NCBI GenBank assembly: GCA_025345505.1
Contig: JANVCC010000076.1
Coordinates: 10,317,156 to 10,381,155 of the forward strand
Direction of reading: 5' to 3'
Source: Todiramphus chloris collaris
Lineage: Eukaryota; Chordata; Aves; Coraciiformes; Alcedinidae
DNA length: 64,000 bases
Shown: in pieces, positions 47,180-61,194 of the stretch
Layout: each line of letters begins with the position of its first letter
Position numbering within the stretch: the stretch's first letter is position 1
Notes under the pieces: generated by a model
Seen by the model: only the letters and a program-made list of their open reading frames with translations
Database searches by the model: none
What the model was told of the DNA's origin: nothing
Position numbers and translations under genes: made by a program

Positions 47180-50100
47180 TGGGCGTCACTTGGGAGTGAT
47201 GTCACAGCAATGGGCAAGTGGAGGGAATTAATTTAAAGACATTAATTTAAAAACATTATTTATCTTCTGGGTAAGAGGGCAGTACCTTGCATCTAGCCTA
47301 GTGGTTTTTTCTTTCTCTTTTTCCTTTTTTTTTTTTTTTTATCTTCTCCCCAGCAACCAGGCAAGTTTGTGATCTTTTGGGAGCATGGGCTTGGACCCAG
47401 CAATCACTTCATTTTTCCTCCTGATCAGTGTCCTGGTCCTCCTCCCAGAACCATTCCCAGACATCACACAAAGCTGGTGATGAGCAGGTGAGCTGCTTTT
47501 TTTTTTACTAATTTTTAATTCTATCAAGCATGGCCAAAACCAGTTATTGGTGTTGTTCCTGAGCATCCCTGCACTGTTTGCTTGTTTCTTTGTTTTTTTG
47601 ATGTATTAAGTGAAGGGTCAGTCCTCAGATTGTACTATGTGTATGTCTGTTGCCCGAGGACACACTGTCTTTGGCTGTGATCAGTGCTCAGTGTTCCTGG
47701 CAATGGCAGAAGCAAAGAGCCCACATTCCTCTTCTGAGTAGCGTTTGTCCCACTTGTGCTTTGCACAAGTCTCTCTCAGACTTGGCACAAAAGCACAAGC
47801 AAAACAAGTAAGTACACCTAGGGTAAGTCCCACACCTCTCTTTTGCAAGGCCCCAAGTGTGCTCTTGCATGGGAGGGGGGTCAAGCTTGCCAATTTGTTC
47901 AAGTAAAACACGAGGCATTGCCCTCACAAAGCATGCAGAAGTCCCTTGACGCTGAATCATTTTGGTGTTTCCGAAACCAAGTCGTGGGGTGTTGGCGGGG
48001 GAGGAGCTGGGTGCAAAAATGTGGCCTTTCTTGCTCTGCTCTCTTGCTGTCCGAGTAGCCTGGCAGGCTGGATGGTTGGTGTTGCTGGCTCTCCAGTGCT
48101 GCCAGGAGCCCTCGGCCCACCTTGGGACTCCTCCTGGCCATCTGCTGCAGACCTGCCCTGCCTCCACTTTGTAGTCCAGCTTCTCCTTCCCTTTGGCTCT
48201 GGGATGTAACCCAGGCACCTCCATCATGCTGCATCCCTACTGCATAACTTTAAACCCAACTGTTTTCCTGTTTGACTGATAACTCATCTTAACCTGCTCG
48301 ATACCCCGCGGTGTACTGCGTGCCTCAGGGCTCTCACTTGCTGACAGCACTGCTGGGCTGGGGCTCAAATCCAAAATTGCCTTGCAGCTTGCAGAGAGCC
48401 AGCTCTGCTGTTCACAAGAGGCTGGAGCTCTTTGAGCTTCACCTCAAAAAAGCAAAAGCTTCACTGAACTTTGTCTGCAGGATGTGCTTTGACTAATAAA
48501 AGGATCCTTTGGCATTTTAGTAGGGGCTTATAAATAGACCATGGCTGGTTGCAAAACAGCCCACTCTGCTGGAGTTGTTTGGTAAATACTGATTGTAACA
48601 CAGTGGTTGCATAAGGCTGGAGCACCTCTGAGTGTGGTGGAATGTGGTGGTAGATGGCATCATCCTCTGCCCCTGGATGGACTGGTGAAAGACCACCTTT
48701 AATCACAGGTGCTGCAGACTGAGCTGGCCTTGTCTACAGAGTGTTGTGGCTGTAGGTGTCCAGCAGCAGCTCCCTGGGCTTTCCTGGGGGTAGCTCAGTT
48801 CAGAAGTGTTCACAGGGGAAGGGGACGGACAAAGTTCAGTCTCTCATGCGTGTGAGCTGATGGGGCCAGGTGAATGCTGCTCACCTACCTTGGACATCTG
48901 AAGACCTCTGGAAAAGATGCAGTGGGAGAAGGAGATCCCCTGAACTTGAGGTGCTGCTCTCCAGCACTGTGGATTCCAGACTCTCCATGAGGTCAAAGTG
49001 CAGGTAAGGCCGAGCTCAGGCCTCAAGTCCTTCCTCTCCTCCTTGATCAGCACCAAAGTGAGCCACCTACCCTTCTCCTAGAAAGCCCAGTCACCACGGG
49101 GCTCCTCATCCCCTCTGAATCGTGCATCTGGCCTAGGCCACCAGCAGCAACATGTCCTGGCGGTTCATAAATAATTATTTGCAGCTTGCTGCATTAATGT
49201 ACAGTAATGTATGTGCACTGATTTGCGTAGGGAACGTGTGCTTCAACTTTCATCTGCACAGCTGTTTCTATTTCTGATAACCTTCATATTCCTGAGGCAT
49301 TTCCCCGTAGGACACAGTATCTTCTACCTCCTGGCAGCTCAGGGTGCCACGAGCACGCAGGATGTGATGCCTGATATTTTTTCCTTGTCTCCTCTCTACA
49401 CTTGCTCCAGAGGAAAAACAGTTCCTACCTCCTGAGGCTGTAAGATGGCTTTCAGGGAAAGGTCAAAACCCTGGGGGTTCTGGAGGGCTCTGCAGGTCTC
49501 CCCGCATTGCACCACTGGGCCTTGGAGGTTTTCAGGAGCCATGTGGCTTCCAGCACTGCGTACCTCTTGGGTGCTAAAAATTGGGGGTATATGACAGGAC
49601 TTGAGGACACCAGGAGTCCCTAAATATCCCGATTGGCCATATCTGGACCACTACTCACCTGCTACTTAAATGGACCCCCAATTAAGCTCAGGCCTGGAAC
49701 TTGGCCTTCAGGCTGCACAGGACTTCTCCCGTCTACACGAGAGGTGATTTTCTTGCTTACATTTCTTTATGCCTGGCAAAAGTATGGAGAATCGCAACTG
49801 GTTTGTTCATCTGCTGAAAAGCACCACTGCTCACTGCTTCTTTTCTGCCTAAATTTCTGCAGGCATTGGAAATAAATGGCTTTTTCAGTGCAAAGAATGT
49901 AAACTATCCAGCTTTCAGAAAGGCTGGGGGGCTGTGGTCAGCATTCAGCTCTGTGAGCAGTCCCAGGGAGCTCTGTGGGCAGCAGAGGGACAAGGGTCTG
50001 GTGGTAGGGGTTACTCACCCAGGTAGAAATGACAATGCCAGATGCACTGTTGCGGTGAAACTACAGCACCGATGACATCTGCTCCGTCCTACGTGTCAAG

Positions 50101-51440
50101 CTGAGGAATTCACACTTGGCTCTCATTAACTGTCTTGGTTTTAGGTGGAGCAATGTGAGAGCAGCCACCAGCTGAAGCTTGCAAGGGGTTCATTGCTCGC
50201 CTGGGCTGCAGATGGTTCTGGCCAGCATTGCTGCATGCAGAGAGGCTGTGCAGGCAGCATCTGGTGCTCTTAGTGTGGCTGATGGGGAATTTAAATGCAC
50301 CTCCAGGGCCATTTTGGAGTGAACAGATAAAAGGCAATGGCTGATGGCCACAAGTTGCAGTAAGAGAAAGTCTTATCAGATATTGGGGAAAAAAACCACT
50401 TCGCTGTGTGTGGGTCCAACATGGGGACAGGGGCCAGAGATGTGGGGGCACCTCCACCCTTAGTGATGTATAAAAATCATCTGGACAAGGCCCTGAGTGA
50501 CCTTACCTAGACGTAAGGTAGGAGCAGTGGGGTGGAGAGAGACCTCCCTCTGGAATTGTACTGCTTGTGTCCTGTGGTTGCATTCAGCTCCCCAGAGACA
50601 CCCTGGGGTTACTAGCAGGGCTCCCAGCTCTGGCCTGAGATGGGAGAGGACGTCCCTCTGCTAGTGCAGTCAGCATTTACTATCCTGGCAGAAAGCAGCT
50701 GCTTTTCCAGAAAAGACATGATCTCTGTTTGCTCAGCTTTGGTTTTCTGAACAACAGATACAATAGCTGGCTGGCTGTGTAGCTTTCTAATGATTTACTG
50801 TACTCGGAGCTCCTGGAAAACTCTGAGCATTAGCTCACAGCCCCTGTTCTTGGGGCACCCTAGACCCTGCTGTACTTCTTGGCCCCTTCCCTAGGGCTCT
50901 CCCCACTGCTGTGGCTGGGATGCGACTGGAGGCATCTGCATCTCACTTTAGCTTGCAGCTATTTCCTGCCACAGCAGGGATAAAAATAGCAGTTTTCAAT
51001 GCAAACGAGCCCTCCTGCCCTCCCGTGCTCTGCTGCAGAGCCGTGTCCTGTCCCCGAGCTTTGCTCGGCCTCCTGCTGCGGGCTGGCTGTGGATAACATC
51101 AGCCAGTACGGCGCACAGGATGAGGTGGGACGGAGGCTTTAAAAATAAACCAAACCCTGACATAAATGAGGAAAAAACACCTGTCATGCATCCTGTAAAC
51201 CACCCCTTCGGCCCTTTAGAAGATAATATCGGATGGGAACAAAGCAAACAAGAAGCACAGCAGCTGCTGAAGCAGAGCAGGTCCCTGAGTTCCCCCCCCC
51301 CCCAGCCTGGGGTGTCTGCCTGCCTGTGTGCCCCTCTCCCCTGCCCCAGGTAGGCAGCTTTCCCACTGCCTCCCAGCATCAGTTAGCGCAGGTCAGCTCC
51401 TCCCTCCAGCCCCCCGCCCGCCCCATCCCCAACTGCATCC
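47180..51440. other. HOPX upstream region without recognised gene
   Basis: Non-coding by inspection. Simple features include T-runs near 47326-47340 and 47499-47508. No exon, RNA gene or known transposon was recognised. Confidence 0.5.
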
Positions 51441-51462
51441 CCAGCTCGCAGCCTGCGCTTAC

Positions 51463-51545
51463 CTGGAGCTGACAGCGACCAGAAGCGTGTAAAACAAGAA
51501 CCCCGCAGGTCCTGGGGTGACTGCTTAAGTATCTGCGTGTGTGTG
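51463..51545 (-). other. Candidate distal first exon of HOPX
   Basis: In a GC-rich patch, the minus strand shows CAGCTCCAG|GTAAGCGCAG, a strong donor ending an exon at 51463. The exon would be noncoding; its 5' end is a guess. Vertebrate HOPX has alternative distal promoters, which makes this plausible, but no transcript evidence is available. Confidence 0.3.
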
Positions 51546-54500
51546 ACAGGCGGGGACCTGAAAAACCTGCCGCAAATCACAGGAGCTCCCGGGATCGCAG
51601 CCGCTCTCGGGGCTGGTAATTCAGGTTTGGCACCCCTTCTCCTTGGCAGGGCTCAACGCATGGTTCTCGGCGCTGCTCCCCGGACGGGTGGCACGGGAGC
51701 CGTCGGGGCTGTTTCCCCAGGGGGGTACCCGACGGGCGAAGGTAGCGTGCAGGGAAGACCGCCATCAGGCTTTCATCTGTGCCCCTGCCCGCTCCTCTGG
51801 GGGATGCCACCGCTGCCCCTCAGCCAGGCTGTCCCCAGGTGCCCTGCTGCGGGGAGCCCCGCTCCTGGCTTTGATGATGCCAGCCAGGTCTGGCTTCTCA
51901 TCTCACTTTAGTCCCTGCAAATGGTTCGTGTAGGTCCGAGGTTCTTGACTGTGCTGTCTCTATGATCCCACCGGGCTGTGGAGGGGGGCAGGACTGTGTC
52001 CTGGGTCTGACCTGCTGCTGCAGCCCAAGTGTTCCCAGAGGCACACGGCAGGAGCCGGGATGGGGATGGGGAGAAGGGCAGGATACCTTCTTCTGCCAAA
52101 GACCTATACTGTTCTCGGTTAAAGTGCCCAGGATTCTGCAGTTCCCAGTGGGGTGGGCTGGAAGCATTAGACAGCAGCTTAAAAAGAGGCATCTTATAGG
52201 ATAGGGTGTGGTGGGGAAGAGTTTATTTTCTCTCTGCTCACAGACAGCTGGAAAGCAATGCTGGAAAATCAGAGGGGCTGGAAAAAGGGCTCACGAGAAA
52301 CTGAGTATGGGTTGCAATGTCTGAGATTATCTGCCAGAGCAAAAGGAAAACTGGCGGTGGATGCAAAAAGCTGTGGAGCTGGCTGGAGCCAGGGGCAGGG
52401 AACCCTGCCCCTGGAAAGAAGCAGCTGGACAAACCCAGGCAACAAACTTGCCGTATGTTTACCAATGAGACAAAACTGGCCTGAAGAGTGAGTGTTTTTG
52501 TAATGCTGGGGGGAAACACTGGCCAGAGCAAGTGTATTGCAAAGAGATCTGCACCAAAGGGCAGGCAGACCTGTGCCAAATTTCCTAGCAGGATGGCACT
52601 GATCAAGCAGGAGCATTTTTGCTAGAGGGATAACCTCACTGCCTGATAAACCGATTGGTGCTGTTCAGTGGCTGCCAGAGGACATTTTTGGGAGAAGACT
52701 TGATCCTGTGTGCCTTGGGTAGGCACCCGGCCAAGGGGATATGATCTGTTTATCACTGGTAGCAGGCAAGAGAAGCATGGGTAGTAATGGGTGGGGGCAA
52801 GCTGGTTAGAAGATGTGCCAGATGGGCTGGCTCTGCTAGCTGCGGCTGAAGTGATCAGGATACATTCAAGGGGGCTGAAGCAGACCCCTGCAGCAGAAAC
52901 ATAGCCCTGGATTTCGAAATTACTGTGGGAAGTCCAGGCAGAGACCCTGAATTGCATACTGCCACATGCTTGCGGCAGCTCTGGTGGATATCGCTACTTA
53001 CCTGCTCCATGCCTATGCTCTTCCCTGGCACCTGCTCTTGGCCACCCTTGGAGACAGGACATAGGAAAGTATTCTGGCCCAGAAGGATTTTCTTATGTTT
53101 GTATGCCGTCTTTTATTCCATACATTTGCCGCAAGCATTGCAAAATGTGAGTAACCTGACCCACGGGAACAGGATCAGCTCCTCTCTTCCCTTATTTGTT
53201 ATTATCAACAGAGAGAAAGTCTTTAATGTGGAAAAAGCCTTTTCCCGTAGCCTGTGAACCCAGCCCAGACTTGTACTGGGAGTGCTGGCAGCAATGTATT
53301 TCAGGCTGAGACATGCCAGTGAAATAGCTTCAGAGGCTCTGCGAGTCCTGCAGTGACAGTGTGAAAGTCACGTCACAAATCTGCCCACTGTCTGGCTGGC
53401 AAATGCTAATGCTTTTCTGCTCCTGAAAACCTTTTGGCCCCATTTCTTTTCCTAAGAGAGGGTCAAAGCGCTGCTGGAGTTTATACCTCACCCTGTATGA
53501 GGAAATCCTGGCCCCAGAGGATGTCCTTTTCTCAGAAGAGTCAGATTAGATGGGAAGAAAATGCAGGGTGCATCCAGATCCATCACAGAGTTTTCCTTCC
53601 TACAGGGGAAGAAATTCAGCTGTTGTGATGTTCATTTGACAGTTTTTTCATGATACTCTGGCACTGCAGCAAGGAGTTGGCAGCTGCAGCCTATGTTCTG
53701 TGTCCCACTCCTGTGGACCCCTCTTGCAGAGCCTTGAATATCACCCAGTGTTTGCACTATGACATGTTGGCTGCAGTCCCTTTGTGGGGGACATTGAACG
53801 TGTAGCTCATGGCCATCCTGGCCCAAATGTCATCCCACTAACACCCTGTGGAGATAGGCTGGAAAAAAGATGAGGAGAGGAGGGAATCGACTTGTCAAGC
53901 CATTAAGAGAGAATGGGGTAGAATTTAGTGTTTCTGACTCCTTCATATTGCCTCCTTCACATTCACGTGTCTCTCCTGAATTTTGCCATGTTTTCCTTCC
54001 TGAAAATAAGGCTTAGTACCAGCACCTCTAGCCTGGGCATTAAGCAGAGATTTGTTTTCAAAGTGTATGAGTTTAAAAATGTGTGCTTTCCAGAGACGCT
54101 CTCCCCCAGCCCAATTGTCAGAGAGAGAGCAAAACCTTGCCTTCTCTCCCTGAACACACCAATGAAAACAAAAAAGACAAAATATACTTTCTGTTTTGTT
54201 TTCCAGGGGTTGGTTTGTTTTGTGGTTAGTTTGTTTTGTGTTTTTTTGTTGTTTGTTTTCTTCTTTCCTGATGTGCTGGGGTTTTCTGGCTATTAATCCC
54301 AAAAAAAATGTGACTGGAAACAAGGCTTTACAGATTTCTTCTGGCTTCCATTCAGTTAGAGAAGAGTTTCCTAGCCATCCAGTACTGACTTAAAGGACAA
54401 CTCTTGCAGCTAATCAGGTGAGATTTCTACCTGCAAAACTCACTTGCCCCAGAACAGCGTAAGAGAGCAGTTGCTCTGCAGGGTGCAGCTAACAGTCACC

Positions 54501-57500
54501 TTTGTTGGATACCCCAAAAACCTGACTGAATCATTCATCTTTTGATCAGTTGTTCCCTGGGAGAGCAGCAACGCTAGGTGCAGCTCAAGAGCCAGCAGCA
54601 CACAGTGCTCACTCAGATCATGGCCCTGGCAGAGAGGAAGAGGAGGAGGTGGGTGCAGGCAGCTTGTTGCTGTTCATGTTGCTGGAGCAGTGCTGCCTGC
54701 TGCCCACCTGGGCTCAGCAACTGCCTCGGCTGCACTTCCCTTCATGCATTTTCCTTTTGGTTTAGTGGGCAGGGTTCAGCCTGTCTCTCAGCAGCAGCAG
54801 AAATGATCCAGGACAGACAGATACGAATGGGTTGTAGCTTCCAATAAGATCTGTCCCTTTTCTTTGTCCATGAGATACAGCCGTGTGGATGGAAACCACG
54901 GTGTTTTACTACTCCTCCCGTCGTTACAATATTTCTCAGAGAACAGTGTCATCTCATTGGTATTTCCATGTGCAGTCTCTGCCTGGGGTACAGCCTTCTT
55001 CTCTCTTCTCCCATTTACTAACCAGATTGTTTTGAGCTGACTAAACCAGGCGCTGAGACTTGCAGTTCCTTGCCAGGGGGCTTTTCAGCATCGCTGCCAT
55101 TGCTTGCTGGCAGAGCGTGCCCGAGCATGTGGAGAGAGCAGCAGGGCATCACACCAGGGAGCTGCCTGCCGTGCCCAGCCCAGGAAAACATGGGCTCTGG
55201 CACTGTTGAGAGGCAGGGAAGAGGCTAGAGGAGACATGCAGATCTGCTCTCTACTCCAGGAGTGCCAGAGGGATGTGAAGAGCAGCGAGTGCCCTTCCAG
55301 AGACTTGGATGGCTGTGCATTTTCTAGAGGGCAAGGCAGGGGGGCGGAAGGCAGGAAAACTCCTACCAAAATCTGTTCTGGTCTGAACCTCGAGGCTGAA
55401 GCTGCCTGATTTTGGAAGCCCTGATTCAAATATTGTATAAAGATCAACAAAGGGACTCTTATCCCTCCCGGGAGCAGGGATGAGCTCTTCCAGACCACTC
55501 ACATGCCATGGCCACGGCCCTCTCAGTTTCCTGCAGGCCTACCCTGAGGAGAGTGAAGGACCTTTGCATGGTGAGCGCGGGCACAGTCCAGTCCATAGCT
55601 GCACCATCGAGCCCAGCAGCTTTCCTCAGCCTTCAGCGGGAGGGACAAGCACTGCGTTTTCCCCTGTGCTGTGCCAGGCCAGGCAGCCCATGGGTGTTGC
55701 TCAACCTGAGAGGCAGAGAAGGTGCTCCTGCTTTGGGAGGTGCCTGGTCCTGGTGCCTGCCCCACGGCACACAGCCAGCAGCACTCCCTGTCCTTTCTGC
55801 TATACCAGGTTGGGCGAGTGGCACAGGGCCATCGTTGGCACACACCGAGAGGTGACCTGCACTGAGAGGACATTGCCTGCCAGCAGTCCTCTCTACACAG
55901 CCAGCCATGGGGACAGCTGGGTGAGCACAACAGAGGTGCTCAGGGCTGGCTCCCTCATTGTTCTGGCTGCCCCACCACCCCAGGGAGTGGGTCACCTGCA
56001 GCAGGACATCTCCTGCTCCTGAGAGCTCTGCCCTGCTCCAGCTTTGATGGCTGGGGCACTCTGCTGTCAGAGGGTCAGTTGTGTTCGGTGTGTCCAACAG
56101 AGAGGCTCCAGGCTGGAGGAGGATGCTCCTTGCTGGAGAGGAGTGGTTTGAGGGACATAAGAGGCTGAGAGTGCCATTTTCCATTGTGAGTGAGATAAGG
56201 TCCTGGGGGCTCACTGCTAAACCGAGGTGGTTTGGAGCAGAAGGAGGACTTCTGGTGCTGGCATGGGATTGCCTTGATGTTGTCAATGTGCCTGTCTCTT
56301 GGCTGGCTAGTACTACACACAGCTAGGGTGTCTGGCTTCCCTGGGTAAGTTATCCTCCCTTCTTTGGAGGCTGTTTATTGTCTCAGACCTAGTCCTGGCT
56401 AGTAAGATCTTCTCCAGGGAGGGCTTTGTGTAGGGCCATGTTCCCTATTTCTTAAGTCTATGGCCTGGCCACAGGGAACTGTGCTCAGTGTAGTGGGCAC
56501 AGTGGAGCTGCGCTGAGCTAAGAAAACCCTGTGGAGAGCTGTGTCCCCATCACTATGCTGCTCCTGCTGTCCAGTGCTGGACTCCTGTCTGCACTTTTTT
56601 ACCTCTGCCAAAAGTGAAGAAGGGACAAACTTGCCCCAGCCAGGGTGACAGGATTTGTGCAGGGCATCTTACTGCTATCCTGAAGCATCAACTCTGTGCC
56701 AGATCTCTGCACAGCTTCAAAAGAAGCTGTTCATGGCAGTGCTGTAGAGTGCTTCCAGCTGTTCTTGACCTCTGACCTAGGAGAAAGCAGAGACAAAGGA
56801 GTTCTCTGTCTGAAAATGCCACTTTGCTGACCCTCAGCCTGAAGGCTGGAAGGACCAGGAAGTCTGAAAGAGAAGGACCAGGTGGCTAGAAAGGGCTGAC
56901 ATGTCCCAGTATCAGCTACCCTGGATTGCACTCTTCTTGTTCATAACTTGTCACTCCATGCTCCCTCCCTTGATGCCAGGAAAGATGGTTGCTGCAGCTC
57001 ATACATCTCACCCTGGTGCAAAGCTCAAAAGTGAGCTCTGGAGCTTGGCCACACTCATCCTGGTGTTCACAGTGACGTACTTCAGGACCCCCTTCAGACT
57101 CAGAAATTAACTGTACGGCTAGAGAGCACCTCTGCATGCCTGAGGAAGAATGGGATGACCAGAGTCATTCCAAGGGAATTTGTCCAATCGAGAACTGCTG
57201 ATATTTTCCTGAAATGCAACCCATTTTCAGGGTTAACTGCAGAAGCTTCCAAGGCACAGAGTGAAGCCCAGAGCTTCATACTCTGTCCTTATCAGTCTGC
57301 TGGAGGCCTGGCTGCACTCATGAAAGATGTGCATCCCCATATTCCATGCTGAACAGCTCTGGTCACTGGAGCTAACTCTTCATCTGCCTGTGGGAGATTG
57401 CAGACATTATTCCTTCTGTTTGAAAGCCAAAGAGAAGCTCTCTTCTCACCGATCCAGCCCTTATGCCCCTTGGAGAGAGGACTAGGACACAGAAAAACCC

Positions 57501-57986
57501 TTCGCTGCTGAGATCACTCTGTGCTTTATAACCAGGCCATAAACTGACACAGCAGAGCACAGGGACCTGCTCTTTTTGCTCTGTAAGCTCTCACTGGTAT
57601 CTGGGAGCTCATCACCCACAGTCCTGCCAACACACTGACACTTTCCCAGGTGCTCCCAGCCACTGTCCAGTTTGGCAGCAGTGTCACCCCTTGGCATTAA
57701 CTCTCCTGGGAAGACAAAGAAGCCAGGAAATGGCTTTAAAAATGGCTTAAAATGGCTTAAATGGCTTAAAAAAAAAAATCCCCAGAAAACCTCTGGATCT
57801 CATGTAAATGCAAAGCTGATTCTTAGAAAGTCACAGAGAGAAACAAGCTACTGGAATTTCCCAGTGCTTACCAGAATGTAAGACTCTGCATGTAGATAGC
57901 TATTGCAGAGCAGCCCCAAAACTTCCCAAAGGACCCACTCCTCTCTTCAACAGATGCTCTTCAAACAGAGATGGAGACAGAGGGCT

Positions 57987-58014
57987 TGTAGATGTCCATT
58001 AATGGACATCTACA
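57987..58014. repeat. Perfect 28-bp palindrome
   Basis: TGTAGATGTCCATT is followed directly by its reverse complement AATGGACATCTACA, with no spacer. Confidence 0.9.
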
Positions 58015-60367
58015 GCTTGCTGGGTATCCAAAATATTTCATGGGGACTGGCAGATAAGAAAAAGGACTTTGAGGAAAATCAGACCCTTCCAAGGAAGGAG
58101 TTTGAGGCTTGCTGCAATATCCCAAAGAACCTACAATAATACTGGACTATTACAAGACAAGTTCAACATCTCAGTCCCAGCCCTATTCTCTGCTCCAGAG
58201 AGCCTCATGGTATGAATTTTCAGCCCCTTTGCTTCTGTCACTGGGGATGCTAGAACAGATTAGCTTAAGTAGGAACAGTTTTAGGTCAACATTAAATGGT
58301 TTTTTATCTAATGTCAGAAAAAAAAAGAATTCAGATCTGCCTAAAATGTAAAATAATTGAAGCGTACCAGAATCTTATATAATTTCTCACCAGTTGACAA
58401 AAAAGCACTTAAAAAAGGGTTAATTTTTCCTCAATGTAAAGATGATAGTCACAGAGGAAAATTACTTTTTTTCCTGAGGTTATCTAGTTCAGAATGCTCT
58501 CTCCAGAAACTTATGCTTCATCTAGAAACATTTAGGGTTTAGAAAAAGAAGCAACTGCTATACAACCAGATAGAAACTCAGAAAGCTAAGGCAGAACCCA
58601 ATGCAATCCTATGCAAGGCAATGAATGCCACAGGTCCATCTATGAGGCATCTGCCCACAGAACAAAATTTTTGTAACATGGTGCACTGTAGAGTCTCTTG
58701 CAGCAAACATACTTGGATTCCATGATCAGGAGAAGAGCAAGTTTACCAAACGGATGAGATTGATTGTGTATCAATGACATTAATAATACAGATGAAAAGA
58801 AACTGCTCCTAATGGAATGTTTATGCATACAAACGATAGTTATGAATAAAAAGTTTTTCCTACACCCCTACTGAGAACAGGAGATAAAATATCTAGACTA
58901 AAATAAATGCTGCCTCCTAGTGAGCAAGATGAGCAAGTTCATCAAGTTTCTGAGCTCAAAGAAGAGATCTTTCCATTTCTTTTTCACCGTTGTGCCATTC
59001 AACTCATATAATCCCTTGTTAGCCTCATGCAGATGTAATAAGGTAAGAAGAATGCTTGGCAGAAAATTTCTGCTTAAAGATATGCTTTACCTTTAGAATG
59101 CTGTCTGAAGGTTACAATAGCATCCTCTATGTTACTGATTTTAGCTAGTTCATAAACGCTGTGAGTAGATGTCAGTCAACACTCTGAGCAATCAAAATAA
59201 TATATGGATTATAATGCATGGTGGTCACCAAACACTAGTGAGTAGTCCTGGACTAGTCAGGTTTTAATTTCAGGGAGGCTAGGATTTGTATCGATTCCTG
59301 CCAAAGCCAGGCATGGCATACCCTCAATGCTATACACCAGGCTGTTGAAGACAAATACACTTCCTTGCTCAGTTGGAAATTTATGTTTAAGCAGTTTGAA
59401 AACCAGCAAAAAGTATAAAGCACAATTTAAAATGCAACAAGAGAGAGCAAAAGCTAAGTTGGGCAGCGTACCTACAGCAGTTGCAACAAACTTTTCAGAA
59501 CTGTTCACCCAAAACACAGTTTGCCTGAGGGGTGAATAATACACATGAACATAAAAGCCTAATCAAAAGTTTACAGAAATAAGATCCTGTGTAACTCTGA
59601 CTTTCAATGATTCTGTTTGTTTATTACATAGTAATAGGAGCAATGTAAAAAAAGTTTAAAAGAATAATATTCTCGAGAGAAAAGCACTTCTGCTTTGGTT
59701 TAGTAGGAAAGTTAATGCCACCTGCTCCAAGGAGCTCTGGGTACCAAGACTGAGAGGGTTGTTAGACCCAGAGCAATGTGGCTATGGCCTCAGCACCTGG
59801 GCACTTAATCACGCTCTGAGCCTGCCTGATCACCTTCCTCTCCAAGTAACACACCTCTAGAAACAGGAAGGATGTGAGCATAGGCAGGCTTCAAAAACCT
59901 CCTTGCTGTGTGACTTCCCTGAGCAGCAGAAGCTAGAGTTTCCAGCAGTGAAACCACTCCTGCAGCCACAGAGGCAACTAGGTGATGATTTTGGGAACAG
60001 TTAGATTGTTGTCCAAATTTTGGGCAATGAAAGCACATAGAAGTCATCAGTGTTGATCCACTGTCACCAGTGATTCAAGACCCACAGCCTGTTTTTCCCC
60101 CCTCTGCCACTTAATTTTGCTACTCTGGCACTCTTATAATCTAGACAACTTCCTACCTCATAGGTATGTAGAATGGTATTTTGACAGCACCACTGAAGGC
60201 ATTTGGGTTAAATCACAAGAGAAAAGACTCTTCATATGAGTAAGCCTTGTCCTAAGGGTTCACAGAAATCCTTAAGAGTCCTTCTCTAGAAGCATGAAAG
60301 TCCTACTCTTCATATGAGTAAGACCAGCACTGTCCTAAATGTAATGTACAATTTTAACTTAAAAATT

Positions 60368-60660
60368 AAGCCCATCATGCTGAAATTCACCAGCTTTTTG
60401 ATCTATAAAGCTTCATAAAAAGCCAACTGGAGTACATTACTGGTTTATTTTCTGAGTTTGAGAGAGGATTTTTTTTTCAGTGAAGATTATGATAGGATAT
60501 GTTTAAACATTTCCAGCATTGCCTATCATGCTCCACAAAACTTTAAGTCCATCCTACTGAAATTCTGAGATATCAAATTTTTGATCTATACTGGTTCATA
60601 AACATCAAACTGGAGTGCAACACTGGTTTCTTTTGTATTGTTTTGATTTGTAGGATTTTT
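60368..60660 (+). repeat. Diverged direct duplication, period about 177 bp
   Basis: The block from 60368 (AAGCCCATCATGCTGAAATTC ... TTTTTGATCTATA ... TTCATAAA ... AACTGGAGTACA ... ACTGGTTT) recurs from 60545 (AAGTCCATCCTACTGAAATTC) with the same order of landmarks. A shorter pair, ACTCTTCATATGAGTAAG, sits just upstream at about 60228 and 60306. The origin is unknown. Confidence 0.7.
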
Positions 60661-61194
60661 TTTTGAGTTTGTGAATGGATACAAGTGATCTTTTACATTT
60701 AGCTCTGGAAGGATCCAGCTGGCAACACTGAGAATGCTTTATATTTCTACATTTTAGTTTTCATTCTTGCAAAACACATCAAGAAGATGGAACTACATAA
60801 AGCAAGATACAGCTTCAGAATAAAATACACTCTGAGAAATGTTGAATCATTACTGAAGAATGTATCAAATGGCCATCAATATTATTTCAGACCATGATAA
60901 GGAAAATTCTAATCCCACAGGATTTCTTGTCATTTTATCTTCATGGACAGCACTGCAAATTGGTATTCACATTGTAAGACCCTTAATGTGTTCTAGACAT
61001 TCCCATGCACAGGAACCATTCCACCCCACTTCTCTGTAGATCTCTGCTGAACGTGAGGCATCTCATCCTGGGTAATACTAGAAAGAGGTAGGATCCATGG
61101 CACACATCTGCACTTCTTCTTCACAAATCTTGCTATCAAAAATTACCTGTGGGAAGTGCCAGAACATTTTAATGTAAAGAAAACAAAGTACAGA

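Larger units (their letters stand above)
51600..61194. other. Gene-poor intergenic region
   Basis: I found no convincing exon in 9.6 kb. GC is moderate to about 56.5 kb and the sequence is AT-rich from about 57.5 kb. Minor features are a four-fold ATGGCTTAAA-like tandem repeat near 57729-57770, a perfect 28-bp palindrome at 57987-58014 and a degenerate direct duplication at 60368-60660. Open frames up to 217 aa (55633-56286) show no family resemblance. Confidence 0.55.

Noticed and set aside
53943..54323. 126-aa minus-strand frame
   Set aside because: Arises from T-rich low-complexity sequence; N/K/T-rich translation with no family features.
55633..56286. 217-aa minus-strand open frame in the intergenic region
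   Set aside because: No recognisable domain, no promoter or polyadenylation signal, overlaps long frames on the other strand.
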